Shown here one piece after another: positions 25,603 through 34,148 of a stretch of 64,000 nt of DNA. Every line of letters starts with the position of its first letter. Position 1 is the stretch's first letter. The DNA lies in contig DAOPZL010000001.1 in NCBI GenBank assembly GCA_035353395.1, positions 83,056 through 147,055 of the forward strand, written 5' to 3'. A model generated the notes under the pieces. That model ran no database searches. It was not told where the DNA came from and saw only the letters and a list, made by a program, of their open reading frames with translations. This DNA is from UBA1801 sp035353395 (lineage in GTDB: Bacteria; Acidobacteriota; Holophagae; Holophagales; Holophagaceae). The translations under genes were made by a program, and so were the position numbers.

Positions 25603-25972
25603 AACTCGGCCGGGGAAAGGGCGGCACGGAAACGTGAGCCGACCGCCGTTTCGCGGAGGGGCCAATTATAATTCCGGACCGGCCTGGCGTCCGCCCCCCG
25701 GGGTGCTTTGTGATGTTCTTGGAGAACAGGGGGTTGACCTCCCGCCGGACCCCGGCGGACAATTCTTCGCAGGGCCGAGAGGCCCCTACCTTGCCTCTTC
25801 CGGGACTCCGGACCGCGAGGGATTCACCCAGGCGATTCACCCTGCCGACGCAGGGGCTGCGTGCATGCAAGTAAAACTAGAAAAATTGGATTTAAATAGG
25901 TCACGATCGTGATCCGCGCGGTTGCCCAGTCCGTAAAGTGCGATTCCGAACAAGGAACATGGAGGTACTGCT
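25603..25972 (+). other. 370-base intergenic region before kal
   Basis: No convincing gene. It contains an AATTATAATT stretch near 25660-25670, a TTGACC near 25733, a 9-base direct repeat GATTCACCC (25821-25829 and 25834-25842), an AT-rich stretch (AAACTAGAAAAATTGGATTTAAAT) at 25874-25897 and the palindrome listed separately. It most likely holds the promoter and control sites of the kal operon. A 110-codon open frame here looks spurious. Confidence 0.5.
25901..25912. promoter_or_regulatory. perfect 12-base palindrome, candidate operator
   Basis: TCACGATCGTGA is a perfect inverted repeat directly after the AT-rich stretch GGATTTAAATAGG, about 60 bases before the kal start. The place and symmetry fit a dimeric repressor site over a promoter, for example a TetR-family regulator of acyl-CoA metabolism. 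No regulator gene is adjacent. Confidence 0.4.
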
Positions 25973-26413
25973 GTGTCTTTCCTTAAATCTTTGATAAGGC
26001 TTAGGATGAGTAGCAGTGATGCCCACTATGGGGGAAACCTCGTGGATGGAGCCCGCATGCTCCAGTTATTTGGAGATGTCGCCACCGAGCTCCTCATCCT
26101 CCAGGACGGTGACGAGGGGCTTTTCGCCGGCTACGAGAAGGTCGAGTTCCTCGCGCCCGTCTTCGCGGGGGACTACATCGAAGCCGAGGGCGAGATCGTC
26201 AAGGTCGGCAACTCCTCCCGGAAGATGGTCTTCGAAGCCCGGAAGGTGATCGTGCCCAGGCCGGATCTCAACGATTCCGCCGCCGACGTCCTGGCGGAAC
26301 CCGTCGTGGTCTGCCGCGCCGTCGGCACCTGCGTCGTCCCCAAGGCCAAGCAGCGCAAGGTAAATGCCGCCCCCGCAGCGGCGTGCCAGAACGGGCAATC
26401 CACCGGAGTGTGA
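25973..26413 (+). CDS. kal: 3-aminobutyryl-CoA ammonia-lyase-like hotdog protein
   Basis: 146 residues from GTG 25973, with GGAGGT 6 bases upstream. The fold is hotdog. The stretch MSSSDAHYGGNLVDGARML, LFGDVATELLI, FLAPVFAGDYIEAEGEI and SRKMVFEARKVIVPRP matches Kal, the enzyme that removes ammonia from 3-aminobutyryl-CoA in lysine fermentation (recognised from memory). Neighbouring acyl-CoA dehydrogenase and EtfBA genes support this, because Kal makes crotonyl-CoA. The partner genes kamA, kamDE, kdd and kce are not in the window. A plain thioesterase is the alternative. Confidence 0.72.
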   Translation: MSFLKSLIRLRMSSSDAHYGGNLVDGARMLQLFGDVATELLILQDGDEGLFAGYEKVEFLAPVFAGDYIEAEGEIVKVGNSSRKMVFEARKVIVPRPDLNDSAADVLAEPVVVCRAVGTCVVPKAKQRKVNAAPAAACQNGQSTGV

Positions 26414-26415
26414 AG

Positions 26416-27555
26416 ATGGACTTTCAGCTTGATCGGGAACACAGTCTTCTGGTGCAGATGTACCGCGCCTTCGCGAAAACCGAGGTGCGCCCGCTGGCCC
26501 AGGAGGTGGACGAGGAGGAGAAGTTCCCCCTGGAGACGGTGCGCAAGATGGCTCGCTTCGGGTTCATGGGCATTCCCTTCCCGAAGGAGTACGGCGGCCA
26601 GGGGGGCGACAACCTGGCCTACATCATGGCGGTCGAGGAGCTTTCGAAGGTCTGCGGCACCACGGGCGTGATCCTGTCGGCCCACACCTCCCTCTGCGCG
26701 GCCCCGATCTACGAGTTCGGGACCGACGCCCAGAAGCTGAAGTACCTCGTGCCCCTGGCGAAGGGCGAGAAGCTGGGGGCCTTCGCCCTCACCGAGCCCA
26801 ACGCCGGCACGGACGCGGCGGGACAGCAGACCACGGCCGAACTCCAGGGCGACCACTACCTGCTCAACGGCAGCAAGATCTTCATCACGAACGCGGCCAA
26901 TGCGGACATCTACATCGTGTTCGCCATGACGGACAAGTCGAAGGGCACCCGGGGCATCTCGGCCTTCATCCTGGAGCGGGAGATGCCCGGCTTCTCGGTC
27001 GGGAAGAAGGAAAAGAAGATGGGCATCCGCGGTTCCGCCACCTGCGAGCTGATCTTCGAGAACGTGAAGGTTCCCGTCGAGAACATGCTCGGCAAGGACG
27101 GCAAGGGGTTCGGCATCGCGATGAAGACCCTGGACGGAGGCCGCATCGGCATCGCGGCGCAGGCGCTGGGACTGGCCCAGGGCGCCATCGACGAGACCGT
27201 GAGCTACACCAAGGAGCGCAAGCAGTTCGGCAAGCCGATCTCCGCCTTCCAGAACACCCAGTTCCAGCTGGCGGACATGCAGGCGCGAACGGATGCCGCC
27301 CGGCTCCTCGTCTATCGCGCGGCCTGCTGCAAGGACGCCAAGCTCCCCTACAGCGTGGAGGCGGCGATGGCCAAGCTCTTCGCTTCGGAGGCGGCCATGG
27401 ACGTCACGACGAAGGCCGTGCAGCTCCACGGCGGCTACGGCTACACGCGGGACTATCCGGTCGAGCGCATGATGCGCGACGCGAAGATCACCGAAATCTA
27501 CGAGGGGACTTCCGAAGTCCAGCGCATGGTCATTTCCGCGACCATGCTTCGCTGA
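26416..27555 (+). CDS. short-chain acyl-CoA dehydrogenase (butyryl-CoA dehydrogenase type)
   Basis: 379 residues, FAD-dependent. FALTEPNAGTDA and ITNAANADIYIVF are the flavin-binding motifs; RKQFGKPISAFQ and the C-terminal IYEGTSEVQR (catalytic Glu near 364) place it in the short/branched-chain group. It probably reduces crotonyl-CoA to butyryl-CoA using electrons from the adjacent EtfBA. It starts 2 bases after kal; ATG 26416 follows GGAG. Confidence 0.9.
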   Translation: MDFQLDREHSLLVQMYRAFAKTEVRPLAQEVDEEEKFPLETVRKMARFGFMGIPFPKEYGGQGGDNLAYIMAVEELSKVCGTTGVILSAHTSLCAAPIYEFGTDAQKLKYLVPLAKGEKLGAFALTEPNAGTDAAGQQTTAELQGDHYLLNGSKIFITNAANADIYIVFAMTDKSKGTRGISAFILEREMPGFSVGKKEKKMGIRGSATCELIFENVKVPVENMLGKDGKGFGIAMKTLDGGRIGIAAQALGLAQGAIDETVSYTKERKQFGKPISAFQNTQFQLADMQARTDAARLLVYRAACCKDAKLPYSVEAAMAKLFASEAAMDVTTKAVQLHGGYGYTRDYPVERMMRDAKITEIYEGTSEVQRMVISATMLR

Positions 27556-27569
27556 AGGGTGGCTGAGAT

Positions 27570-28349
27570 ATGAAAATCGTCGTTTGCATGAAGCAGGTTC
27601 CCGATACCACGGAAGTCCGCATCGATCCGGCCACCGGCACGCTGATCCGCGAGGGCATCCCGAGCATCATCAACCCGGACGACAAGAGCGGCCTCGAGGC
27701 GGCCCTCGTCCTGAAGGACCAGATCGGCGCCCACGTCACCGTCCTCTCCATGGGGCCGCCCCAGGCGGACATCGCGTTGCGCGAGGCGCTGGCCATGGGC
27801 GCGGACGAGGCAGTGCTCCTGTCCGACAGGCGGTTCGGCGGCGCGGACACCTGGGCCACGTCCACCACCTTGGCCTCGGCCCTCCGGCGCCTCGGGTTCG
27901 ATCTCATCATCTGCGGCCGCCAGGCCATCGACGGCGACACGGCGCAGGTGGGTCCCCAGATCGCGGAACACCTGGGCCTGCCCCACGTGAGCTACGTCAA
28001 GGAGCTGGAGCTGGCCGGGGAGAGCCTCGTCGTCAAGCGGATGTTCGAGAACGGCTACCAGCGGATCAAGGTGAAGCTGCCCTGCCTGATCACCGTCCTC
28101 AAGGACATGAACCAGCCCCGCTACATGATGGTGGGAGGCGTGTACGATGCCTTCCGCAAGGCCATCCCGGTGTGGACCGTGGACGACCTCGACGTGGACC
28201 AGGCGAACATCGGCCTGAAGGGCTCCCCCACCCGCGTGAAGAAGTCCTTCACCAAGGGGGCCAAGTCCGCCGGCAAGGTCTACGAGGTGGATCCCCGGGA
28301 AGGCGCCCGGATCATCGTCGAAAAACTCAAAGAGAAGTTCATCATCTGA
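27570..28349 (+). CDS. etfB: electron transfer flavoprotein beta subunit
   Basis: 259 residues. The N terminus (VCMKQVPDTTEVRIDP, then SIINPDD) is the form found in Etf partners of clostridial butyryl-CoA dehydrogenases, some of which bifurcate electrons. FDLIICGRQAIDGDTAQVGPQIAEHL is the family's conserved nucleotide-binding region. It lies 14 bases after the dehydrogenase and 13 before etfA. Confidence 0.92.
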   Translation: MKIVVCMKQVPDTTEVRIDPATGTLIREGIPSIINPDDKSGLEAALVLKDQIGAHVTVLSMGPPQADIALREALAMGADEAVLLSDRRFGGADTWATSTTLASALRRLGFDLIICGRQAIDGDTAQVGPQIAEHLGLPHVSYVKELELAGESLVVKRMFENGYQRIKVKLPCLITVLKDMNQPRYMMVGGVYDAFRKAIPVWTVDDLDVDQANIGLKGSPTRVKKSFTKGAKSAGKVYEVDPREGARIIVEKLKEKFII

Positions 28350-28362
28350 GCGCGGAGCAGCC

Positions 28363-29376
28363 ATGGATATTTCGAGTTATCGCGGCGTCATGGTGTTCGC
28401 GGAGCAGCGCGGCGGACACATCCAGAAGGTGGCCAGCGAACTGCTGGGCATCGGACGCGAGATCGCGGACAAGCTGGCTGAGCCGCTGACGGCGGTGCTG
28501 ATCGGAACCGGCCTGACCGCGGCGCACAGCGCGGACCTCATCGCGCAGGGTGCGGACAAGGTCATCGTGGTGGACCACCCCTGCCTGCAGCCCTACCGCA
28601 CGGAGCCTTTCACGAAGGCCCTCACCCGGGTGATCGAGGAGGTCAAGCCCGCCGTCGTGTTCGTGGGCGCCACCACCATCGGGCGCGACCTCGCCCCGCG
28701 GGTCTCCGCCAGGCTGAAGACGGGCCTGACGGCGGACTGCACGGGCCTGGCGATCGAGGACGAGACCCGGAACCTGCTCATGACCAGGCCGGCCTTCGGC
28801 GGCAACCTCATGGCCACCATCGCCTGTCCCGAGCACCGTCCCCAGATGTCCACGGTCCGGCCCGGCGTGATGAGGAAGCTGGAGCGGGACGACCAGCGGA
28901 AGGGGGAGGTCGTGTCCTTCTCCGTGACGCTGGGGCCCGAGGACCTGAACGTCGAGATCCTGGAAGAGGTCACGGAGCAGGTCGCCCTCAAGAACATCGA
29001 GGACGCGGCGGTGCTGGTTTCCGGCGGCCGCGGCATGGGCAGCGCCGAGAACTTCGGCCATCTCAGGGAGCTGGCCGCCGAGCTGGGCGGCATGGTCTCG
29101 GCCTCCAGGGGCGCGGTGGACGCGGGCTGGGCGGGCTCCGAGCGGCAGGTGGGCCAGACAGGCAAGACCGTGAGGCCCGACCTCTACATCGCCTGCGGCA
29201 TCTCCGGCATGATCCAGCACATCGCGGGCATGGAGGATTCGGAGTTCATCGTGGCGGTGAACAAGAACCGGGATGCGCCGATCTTCGAGTATGCCGACCT
29301 GGGCATCGTCACCGACGTGAACAAGATCCTCCCCGTCCTTGCCGAGGAACTGAGGCTGGCGAAGGCCAAGCGCTGA
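28363..29376 (+). CDS. etfA: electron transfer flavoprotein alpha subunit
   Basis: 337 residues. The C-terminal FAD domain has SGGRGMGSAENF, GQTGKTVRPDLYIACGISG and MIQHIAGM, all typical. The N-terminal domain is the usual nucleotide-like fold. It completes the kal-acd-etfBA operon, followed by a strong hairpin. Whether this Etf bifurcates electrons to ferredoxin cannot be decided without structural alignment. Confidence 0.92.
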   Translation: MDISSYRGVMVFAEQRGGHIQKVASELLGIGREIADKLAEPLTAVLIGTGLTAAHSADLIAQGADKVIVVDHPCLQPYRTEPFTKALTRVIEEVKPAVVFVGATTIGRDLAPRVSARLKTGLTADCTGLAIEDETRNLLMTRPAFGGNLMATIACPEHRPQMSTVRPGVMRKLERDDQRKGEVVSFSVTLGPEDLNVEILEEVTEQVALKNIEDAAVLVSGGRGMGSAENFGHLRELAAELGGMVSASRGAVDAGWAGSERQVGQTGKTVRPDLYIACGISGMIQHIAGMEDSEFIVAVNKNRDAPIFEYADLGIVTDVNKILPVLAEELRLAKAKR

Positions 29377-29392
29377 ACGATCCTGCATTTCC

Positions 29393-29428
29393 CTGCGGCC
29401 CGGCCCGCCCCAGCGCGCCGGGCCGCAG
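29393..29428 (+). terminator. hairpin terminator after etfA
   Basis: A perfect 12-bp stem (CTGCGGCCCGGC at 29393-29404 with GCCGGGCCGCAG at 29417-29428) and a 12-base loop, 16 bases after the etfA stop. There is no strong T run (GTCTGTAC follows), but the stem is very stable and the place is right for the operon end. Confidence 0.7.
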
Positions 29429-29469
29429 GTCTGTACAGAGGAGCGTCCCGCGCACAGGTTCGCGCCGGG

Positions 29470-30642
29470 ATGTCCGGTCCTCGTTGTAAGATCCCATTCG
29501 TGAACCTCCTCAATCCCGCCCTCGCCTGGATCGTCATCGGCCTCCCCGTCGGTCTCTTCCTCCTCGGAGCCGTCCTCTTCGCCGTGCGGTGGAACAAGCT
29601 GAAGGGACGCTCCCGGAAGGATCCCGAGGAGATCCTGCTGGGCGCCGTCTCCCAGAGCCTGCGGGAGCGGGGGCGGCTGGCGGCGAGCCTCGGGGAATTG
29701 CAGACCGTCCACGAGCGCCTGCTGGACGCGCTCCCCTTCGGCATCCTCTGGGTGGACCAGCACCAGCGCCTGGCGGCCCTGAACGCGGCCGGGCGCGCGC
29801 TCCTGGGCGTCAAGCCGGGGGTCGTGGGGCTGGAGGCGGGCTTCGTCCTGGAACCCTTCCCGTGGCTGCTGGAGGCCCTGGCGCAGGTCCCGGGCCGGAG
29901 CTGGCGCTGCGAGGGAGGGGAACGGCGGTGGCGGATGAGGCGGATCGAGGCCCCCGACAAGGTGGGCGCCCTGGTGCAGTTCGAGGACGTCACGGAGCTG
30001 GAAGTGGAGGAGCGGCGAGCCCAGTTGCGCGAGCGCTTCGCCGAGGTGGGCGAGATGACCGCGGGCATCGCCCATCAGATGAAGAACGGGCTCGCGGTGA
30101 TCCGGGGCCAGGGGCAGCTCCTGGGACGCGCCGGGCACGCGGAGGCTTCCCGCGACATCCTGGCGGAGACGGATGACCTGGAGCGCGTGTTGCAGCGGTT
30201 CCTCCAGTGGGCCAGGCCCCTGGAGCCCTCCTGTTCGGTCCTCCGGCTGGAGGAAGTGGCCGAACAGGCCGTGGCCGAGGTCCGCAAGCGCCCCGTGAGC
30301 CGGGGAAGGAGGCTGGAGGTCCAGGGCCAGGGGGGGGCTCGCGCCGATGCCATGCTGCTCCACCAGGCCCTGGTGAACCTGCTGGAGAACGCCTGCCAGG
30401 CGAGTCCGGAGGGGGGGCGCGTCGTGGCGCGGGTGGAGGAGAAGCTCGTCGAGGTCCTGGACGAGGGGCCGGGCCTGGGGGAGGACACCATGATCCGCAT
30501 GCTCAAGCCCTTCGAGAGCGGACGGCCGGAGGGCACAGGCCTGGGGCTGCCCTTGGCGCTGAAGTGGAGCAACGCGCAGGGTGCGGACCTGCGGATCGAA
30601 CGCAGGCCCGAGGGGGGAACCCGCGCCGCGATCCGGTGGTGA
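29470..30642 (+). CDS. PAS-domain sensor histidine kinase
   Basis: 390 residues with one membrane helix (about 18-39), a PAS-like region (about 80-180), the phospho-acceptor H box GIAHQMKNGLAVIRG (His near 200), the N box NLLENACQAS (near 303), DEGPGLG and GTGLGLPLAL. HQMKN is the HxxKN form of NtrB-like kinases. No receiver gene is adjacent; the only response regulator in the window is at 54023. GTG 29503 is an alternative start. Confidence 0.85.
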   Translation: MSGPRCKIPFVNLLNPALAWIVIGLPVGLFLLGAVLFAVRWNKLKGRSRKDPEEILLGAVSQSLRERGRLAASLGELQTVHERLLDALPFGILWVDQHQRLAALNAAGRALLGVKPGVVGLEAGFVLEPFPWLLEALAQVPGRSWRCEGGERRWRMRRIEAPDKVGALVQFEDVTELEVEERRAQLRERFAEVGEMTAGIAHQMKNGLAVIRGQGQLLGRAGHAEASRDILAETDDLERVLQRFLQWARPLEPSCSVLRLEEVAEQAVAEVRKRPVSRGRRLEVQGQGGARADAMLLHQALVNLLENACQASPEGGRVVARVEEKLVEVLDEGPGLGEDTMIRMLKPFESGRPEGTGLGLPLALKWSNAQGADLRIERRPEGGTRAAIRW

Positions 30643-30669
30643 AGGGGCGCGACCGGGCCGGCGGAGCCG

Positions 30670-30698
30670 TTGACACCCCCGGCGCCGCAACCTAGGCT
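30670..30698 (+). promoter_or_regulatory. sigma70-type promoter for the methyltransferase gene
   Basis: TTGACA (30670-30675), a 17-base spacer and TAGGCT (30693-30698). The predicted start of transcription near 30705 lies upstream of ATG 30796 and rules out the longer open frame beginning at 30670. Confidence 0.55.
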
Positions 30699-30795
30699 GG
30701 ATGCCGTTTCCCAGGACCCTTCCGCCGCCGCGAATCCTCGAGGCGGACCGTCGCCATCATTCGTCGCCATTCGCGGGCCTCCTGCCCGGGGGATC

Positions 30796-32391
30796 ATGCT
30801 CATGCTCCAGGACAAGAACGACCAGGGAGAGCTGGAATCGCTCATCGCCCGCACGGCGCTGAAGTACGACCTCATGCCCTACGAATCGCATCCGATCCCC
30901 CAGAGTCATCCGGGCCGGATCGGCGCGGTGGCGAAGCTGTTCGGACTGGGGCCCGCGCCCCTGGCGACGGCCCGCGTCCTGGAACTGGGCTGCGCCGCGG
31001 GGGGCAACCTCATCCCGCTGGCGTCGCGCAACCCGGGCGCGACCTTCGTCGGCGTGGACCTTTCACGGGCGCAGGTCTCGGCGGGCTGCGCGCGCATCGA
31101 GCGCCTGGGACTCCGGAACATCGAGATCCACTGCCAGAGCCTGACCGGAATCCGCGAGGACCTGGGGGCGTTCGACTACATCATCTGCCACGGCGTCTAC
31201 AGCTGGGTGCCGGAGGCGGTGCGGGAGGACATCCTGCGCATCAGCCGCGAGAACCTGGCCCCGACCGGTGTCGCCTACGTCAGCTACAACGTGCTGCCAG
31301 GCTGGCGCATGATGCAGACCCTGCGGGACATGTTCCTCCTGGAGATCCCCGACGGGGAGGACGCCCGCCGGCGCGTCGCGAAGGTCCGGGACCTCCTGGC
31401 CTGCCTGAAGGACACGGTCTCCGCCGACGGCGCATACAAGCAGGCCGTCACGGAAGCCGCCAGGCGCTTCGACGGCATGTCCGACGACTACGTGACGCAC
31501 GAGTTCCTGGAAGAGTTCAACGAACCCTGCACGCTGAAGGCGTTCCTGGGCCGGACCAGGCGGCGCGGGCTGGCCTACCTGGGCGACGCCGAACTGCCGT
31601 CCATGATCCTGGACAACCATTCCGCGGACACCGCGAGGCGCATCCGCGAACGGACGGGCAACAACCTGGTCGCCACCGAGCAGTATCTCGATTTCATCAC
31701 CGGCCGAACCTTCCGCCAGAGCCTCCTGGTCCATGCCGACAGGGCGGTCCGGATCAACCGCAATCTCGATCCGAGCCGCATCGACGGCATGCATTTCTTC
31801 ACGGGAGCCGGCCTCAAGGTCGAGCGCGAAGGGGAGAGAAGCATCCTCTCCGACGCCAAGGGGCGGAAGTTGACCACCGGATCCCCGATCGTTGCGGAGG
31901 CGTTGCAGATCCTGGCGGCGCGCTTCCCTGCCTCCTTCACGGTCGACGATCTCGTCGACAGGCTGAGCCCGCCCGGCCGCACGCGGGAGGGGCGCATTCT
32001 CGTGCTGTCCGCCGTGTTCAACCTGGTGCGGATCGGTCTGGCCCAGGCCTCCCTGGAACCGGTGGGCGCCCAACCGGGCGTCTCGGAAAGGCCCGCGGCC
32101 TGCCCTCTGGTGCGCTCGGACGCCGCATGCGGGGCGCGCGCCACAGCCAACCTCCGACACGAGAAGATCGTGCTCGACCCGGTGGCGCGGGCGGTCCTGA
32201 GGGAACTGGACGGCACGCGGGACCGGGCCGCCCTGGCCGAGGCGCTGACGGCGGAAGTCCTGGCCGGCAGGCTCAAGGTCAGCCTCGCCGACAGGCCGGT
32301 CCTGGACGGGGACATGGTTTCCAGGGCGGCGGCGGAACGCGTGCCCAAGGTGATCGAGAGATGCGCGCACGCCTCCCTGCTCGTGGGATGA
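30796..32391 (+). CDS. class I SAM methyltransferase with MethyTransf_Reg domain
   Basis: 531 residues. The SAM motif ELGCAAGGNLIPLA is near residues 61-75, followed by FVGVDLS and FDYIICHGVYSWVP. Residues about 190-330 fit the methyltransferase regulatory domain (PF10119) found in bacterial protein-lysine methyltransferases such as the rickettsial PKMTs; the rest (about 350-531) is a further helical region with a LDPVARAVLRELDGTRDR segment. The substrate is unknown; protein lysine is the best guess. ATG 30796 was chosen because the predicted promoter lies inside the longer frame and GGGGG precedes it. Confidence 0.8.
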   Translation: MLMLQDKNDQGELESLIARTALKYDLMPYESHPIPQSHPGRIGAVAKLFGLGPAPLATARVLELGCAAGGNLIPLASRNPGATFVGVDLSRAQVSAGCARIERLGLRNIEIHCQSLTGIREDLGAFDYIICHGVYSWVPEAVREDILRISRENLAPTGVAYVSYNVLPGWRMMQTLRDMFLLEIPDGEDARRRVAKVRDLLACLKDTVSADGAYKQAVTEAARRFDGMSDDYVTHEFLEEFNEPCTLKAFLGRTRRRGLAYLGDAELPSMILDNHSADTARRIRERTGNNLVATEQYLDFITGRTFRQSLLVHADRAVRINRNLDPSRIDGMHFFTGAGLKVEREGERSILSDAKGRKLTTGSPIVAEALQILAARFPASFTVDDLVDRLSPPGRTREGRILVLSAVFNLVRIGLAQASLEPVGAQPGVSERPAACPLVRSDAACGARATANLRHEKIVLDPVARAVLRELDGTRDRAALAEALTAEVLAGRLKVSLADRPVLDGDMVSRAAAERVPKVIERCAHASLLVG

Positions 32392-32428
32392 CGCTCCAGC
32401 TCCCCCCTGACGCGGGTACACTCTTTCC

Positions 32429-34138
32429 ATGCGCATCGCCCTGCTCCAGCTTGGTTCACGTCTCGCCGATCCCGAAGCCAACGGCCGGGCCATCGAGCTG
32501 GCCTACCGCTCGGCCCTCGACCTGGGGGCGCAGCTGGTCGTGACGCCGGAGATGGCGGTTCCCGGCTACCTGGCCGAGGACCGGATGTGGGAGACCGGGC
32601 TGCGCGTCCGCATCCACCAGGAATCGGTCCGGCTCGCGGCCGTCCCGGGGCCGGTGCCCCTGATCGTCGGGACCTGCAGCCCCTCGCCTTCAGGCCGGTT
32701 GTGGAACGAGCTGCGCTGGTGCGAGAACGGGAAGACGCGGGCCGTGGTCAGGAAGCGCATCCTCCCCGTCTACGATGTCTTCGACGAAAGCCGCTACTTC
32801 GACGCGGACACGGAGCCTCAGCCCCTGGTGGACTACCTGGGGGAGCGGGTGGGGCTGTCGATCTGCGAGGACCTGTGGGCGGATTCCGCGCTGGTGGTGA
32901 GTCCGATCCGCTATGCCTTCGATCCCGTCGCCGAACTGGTGGCGCAGGGGGCCACGCTCGTGCTGAACGCCTCGGCCAGTCCGGGAACCCTGGGCAGCTA
33001 CGTTCCGCCCGGACGCAGCGCGGCCTGGGCCGTCCCCTCGAAGCTCGCGATGCGCCGCAGCCTGCTGACCGGGCATGCGGCCAAGTACGGCATCCCGATC
33101 GGCTACGCCTGCCGGGTCGGCTCCGAGAGCTGGCTCACCTTCGACGGCGGGTCCGGGCTGATGCAGCCCGACGGGACCTGGCAGACGGACAGATACTTCG
33201 AGGAAGGCATCGTGATGGTGGATTCGGAGGCGGCGGGCAAGGCCTGGCCGGCCGAACCCTCCGAAGGGGCCTACCTGCGCAAGGCGCTGGGCATGGGGCT
33301 CCGCGAGAACCTGGGCAAGCAGGGCCTGGAGGCCGTGGTCGTGGGCCTCTCGGGGGGCATCGACAGCGCCGTGGTCGCCGCCATGGCGGCCGAGAACCTG
33401 GATCCGAAGCGGGTGCTGGGCGTCGCCCTGCCCACGCGGTATACGAGCCCGGAGAGCCTGGCCCTCGCGGAGGAACAGGCGCGGGCCACCGGCATCCACT
33501 TCCTCCGTGTGGACGTCGATCCGCTCTACGCCGGAGTCGAGCGCTCCCTGAAAGACGCTTTCCCGGGCCGAACCTTCGGGCTTACGGACGAGAACCTCCA
33601 GAGCCGCGCCCGCGGCATGACCCTCATGGCCCTCACCTCCGAGCCTGAGGTCCACCGGATGCTCGGCACCGGGCGCGTGGCGGTACTGAACACAGGCAAC
33701 AAGAGCGAGGCCGCCACCGGCTACTTCACCCTCTACGGGGACGGCATCGGCGCGTTCGGGATCCTCGGGGACTGCCTCAAGGCCCGGGTCTTCGCCCTGG
33801 CCCGAGAGCTTGGCACGATCCCGCCGGGGGTCCTGCAGCGGAAGCCCACGGCCGAGCTCCGTCCCAACCAGACCGACGAGGCGAGCCTGCTGCCCTACGT
33901 CCAGCTGGACGCCATCCTGGGCGCGTGCCTGGAGGCGCACCGCCAGGAGGAGACCCTGGCCGACGACCTGGCCTGCTTCCTCGACGGCGAGAGCCTGGAA
34001 CAGGCGAGGGCCGCGCTGCCGCGCATCCTGAGGCTGATGAGGACTTCGGAGTTCAAGCGCCGCCAGCTGCCCTTCGCCCTCAAGGTGAGTCCCTGGGCCT
34101 TCGGCAGCGGGCGCAGGATCCCCCTGACTGCGGTGTGA
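32429..34138 (+). CDS. nadE: glutamine-dependent NAD+ synthetase
   Basis: 569 residues. The N-terminal glutaminase of the nitrilase fold has its triad Glu41 (VTPEMAVPGY), Lys near 110 (VVRKRILP) and Cys near 146 (SICEDLW). The C-terminal synthetase has the PP-loop GLSGGIDSAVVAAM (near 307-320), NTGNKSEAATGYFT and the KPTAEL motif. It amidates deamido-NAD using glutamine as nitrogen source. The length is close to the two-domain bacterial form. Confidence 0.93.
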   Translation: MRIALLQLGSRLADPEANGRAIELAYRSALDLGAQLVVTPEMAVPGYLAEDRMWETGLRVRIHQESVRLAAVPGPVPLIVGTCSPSPSGRLWNELRWCENGKTRAVVRKRILPVYDVFDESRYFDADTEPQPLVDYLGERVGLSICEDLWADSALVVSPIRYAFDPVAELVAQGATLVLNASASPGTLGSYVPPGRSAAWAVPSKLAMRRSLLTGHAAKYGIPIGYACRVGSESWLTFDGGSGLMQPDGTWQTDRYFEEGIVMVDSEAAGKAWPAEPSEGAYLRKALGMGLRENLGKQGLEAVVVGLSGGIDSAVVAAMAAENLDPKRVLGVALPTRYTSPESLALAEEQARATGIHFLRVDVDPLYAGVERSLKDAFPGRTFGLTDENLQSRARGMTLMALTSEPEVHRMLGTGRVAVLNTGNKSEAATGYFTLYGDGIGAFGILGDCLKARVFALARELGTIPPGVLQRKPTAELRPNQTDEASLLPYVQLDAILGACLEAHRQEETLADDLACFLDGESLEQARAALPRILRLMRTSEFKRRQLPFALKVSPWAFGSGRRIPLTAV

Positions 34139-34148
34139 GCCATCCTTA

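Noticed and set aside
25580..25912. 110-codon plus-strand frame after the ADP-forming synthetase
   Set aside because: It begins inside the preceding gene, has no ribosome-binding site, low-complexity composition and no recognisable fold; it runs through the AT-rich control region and the palindrome.
30670..30795. Longer start of the methyltransferase at 30670
   Set aside because: A TTGACA-17-TAGGCT promoter lies within this stretch, so it cannot be translated from that transcript.
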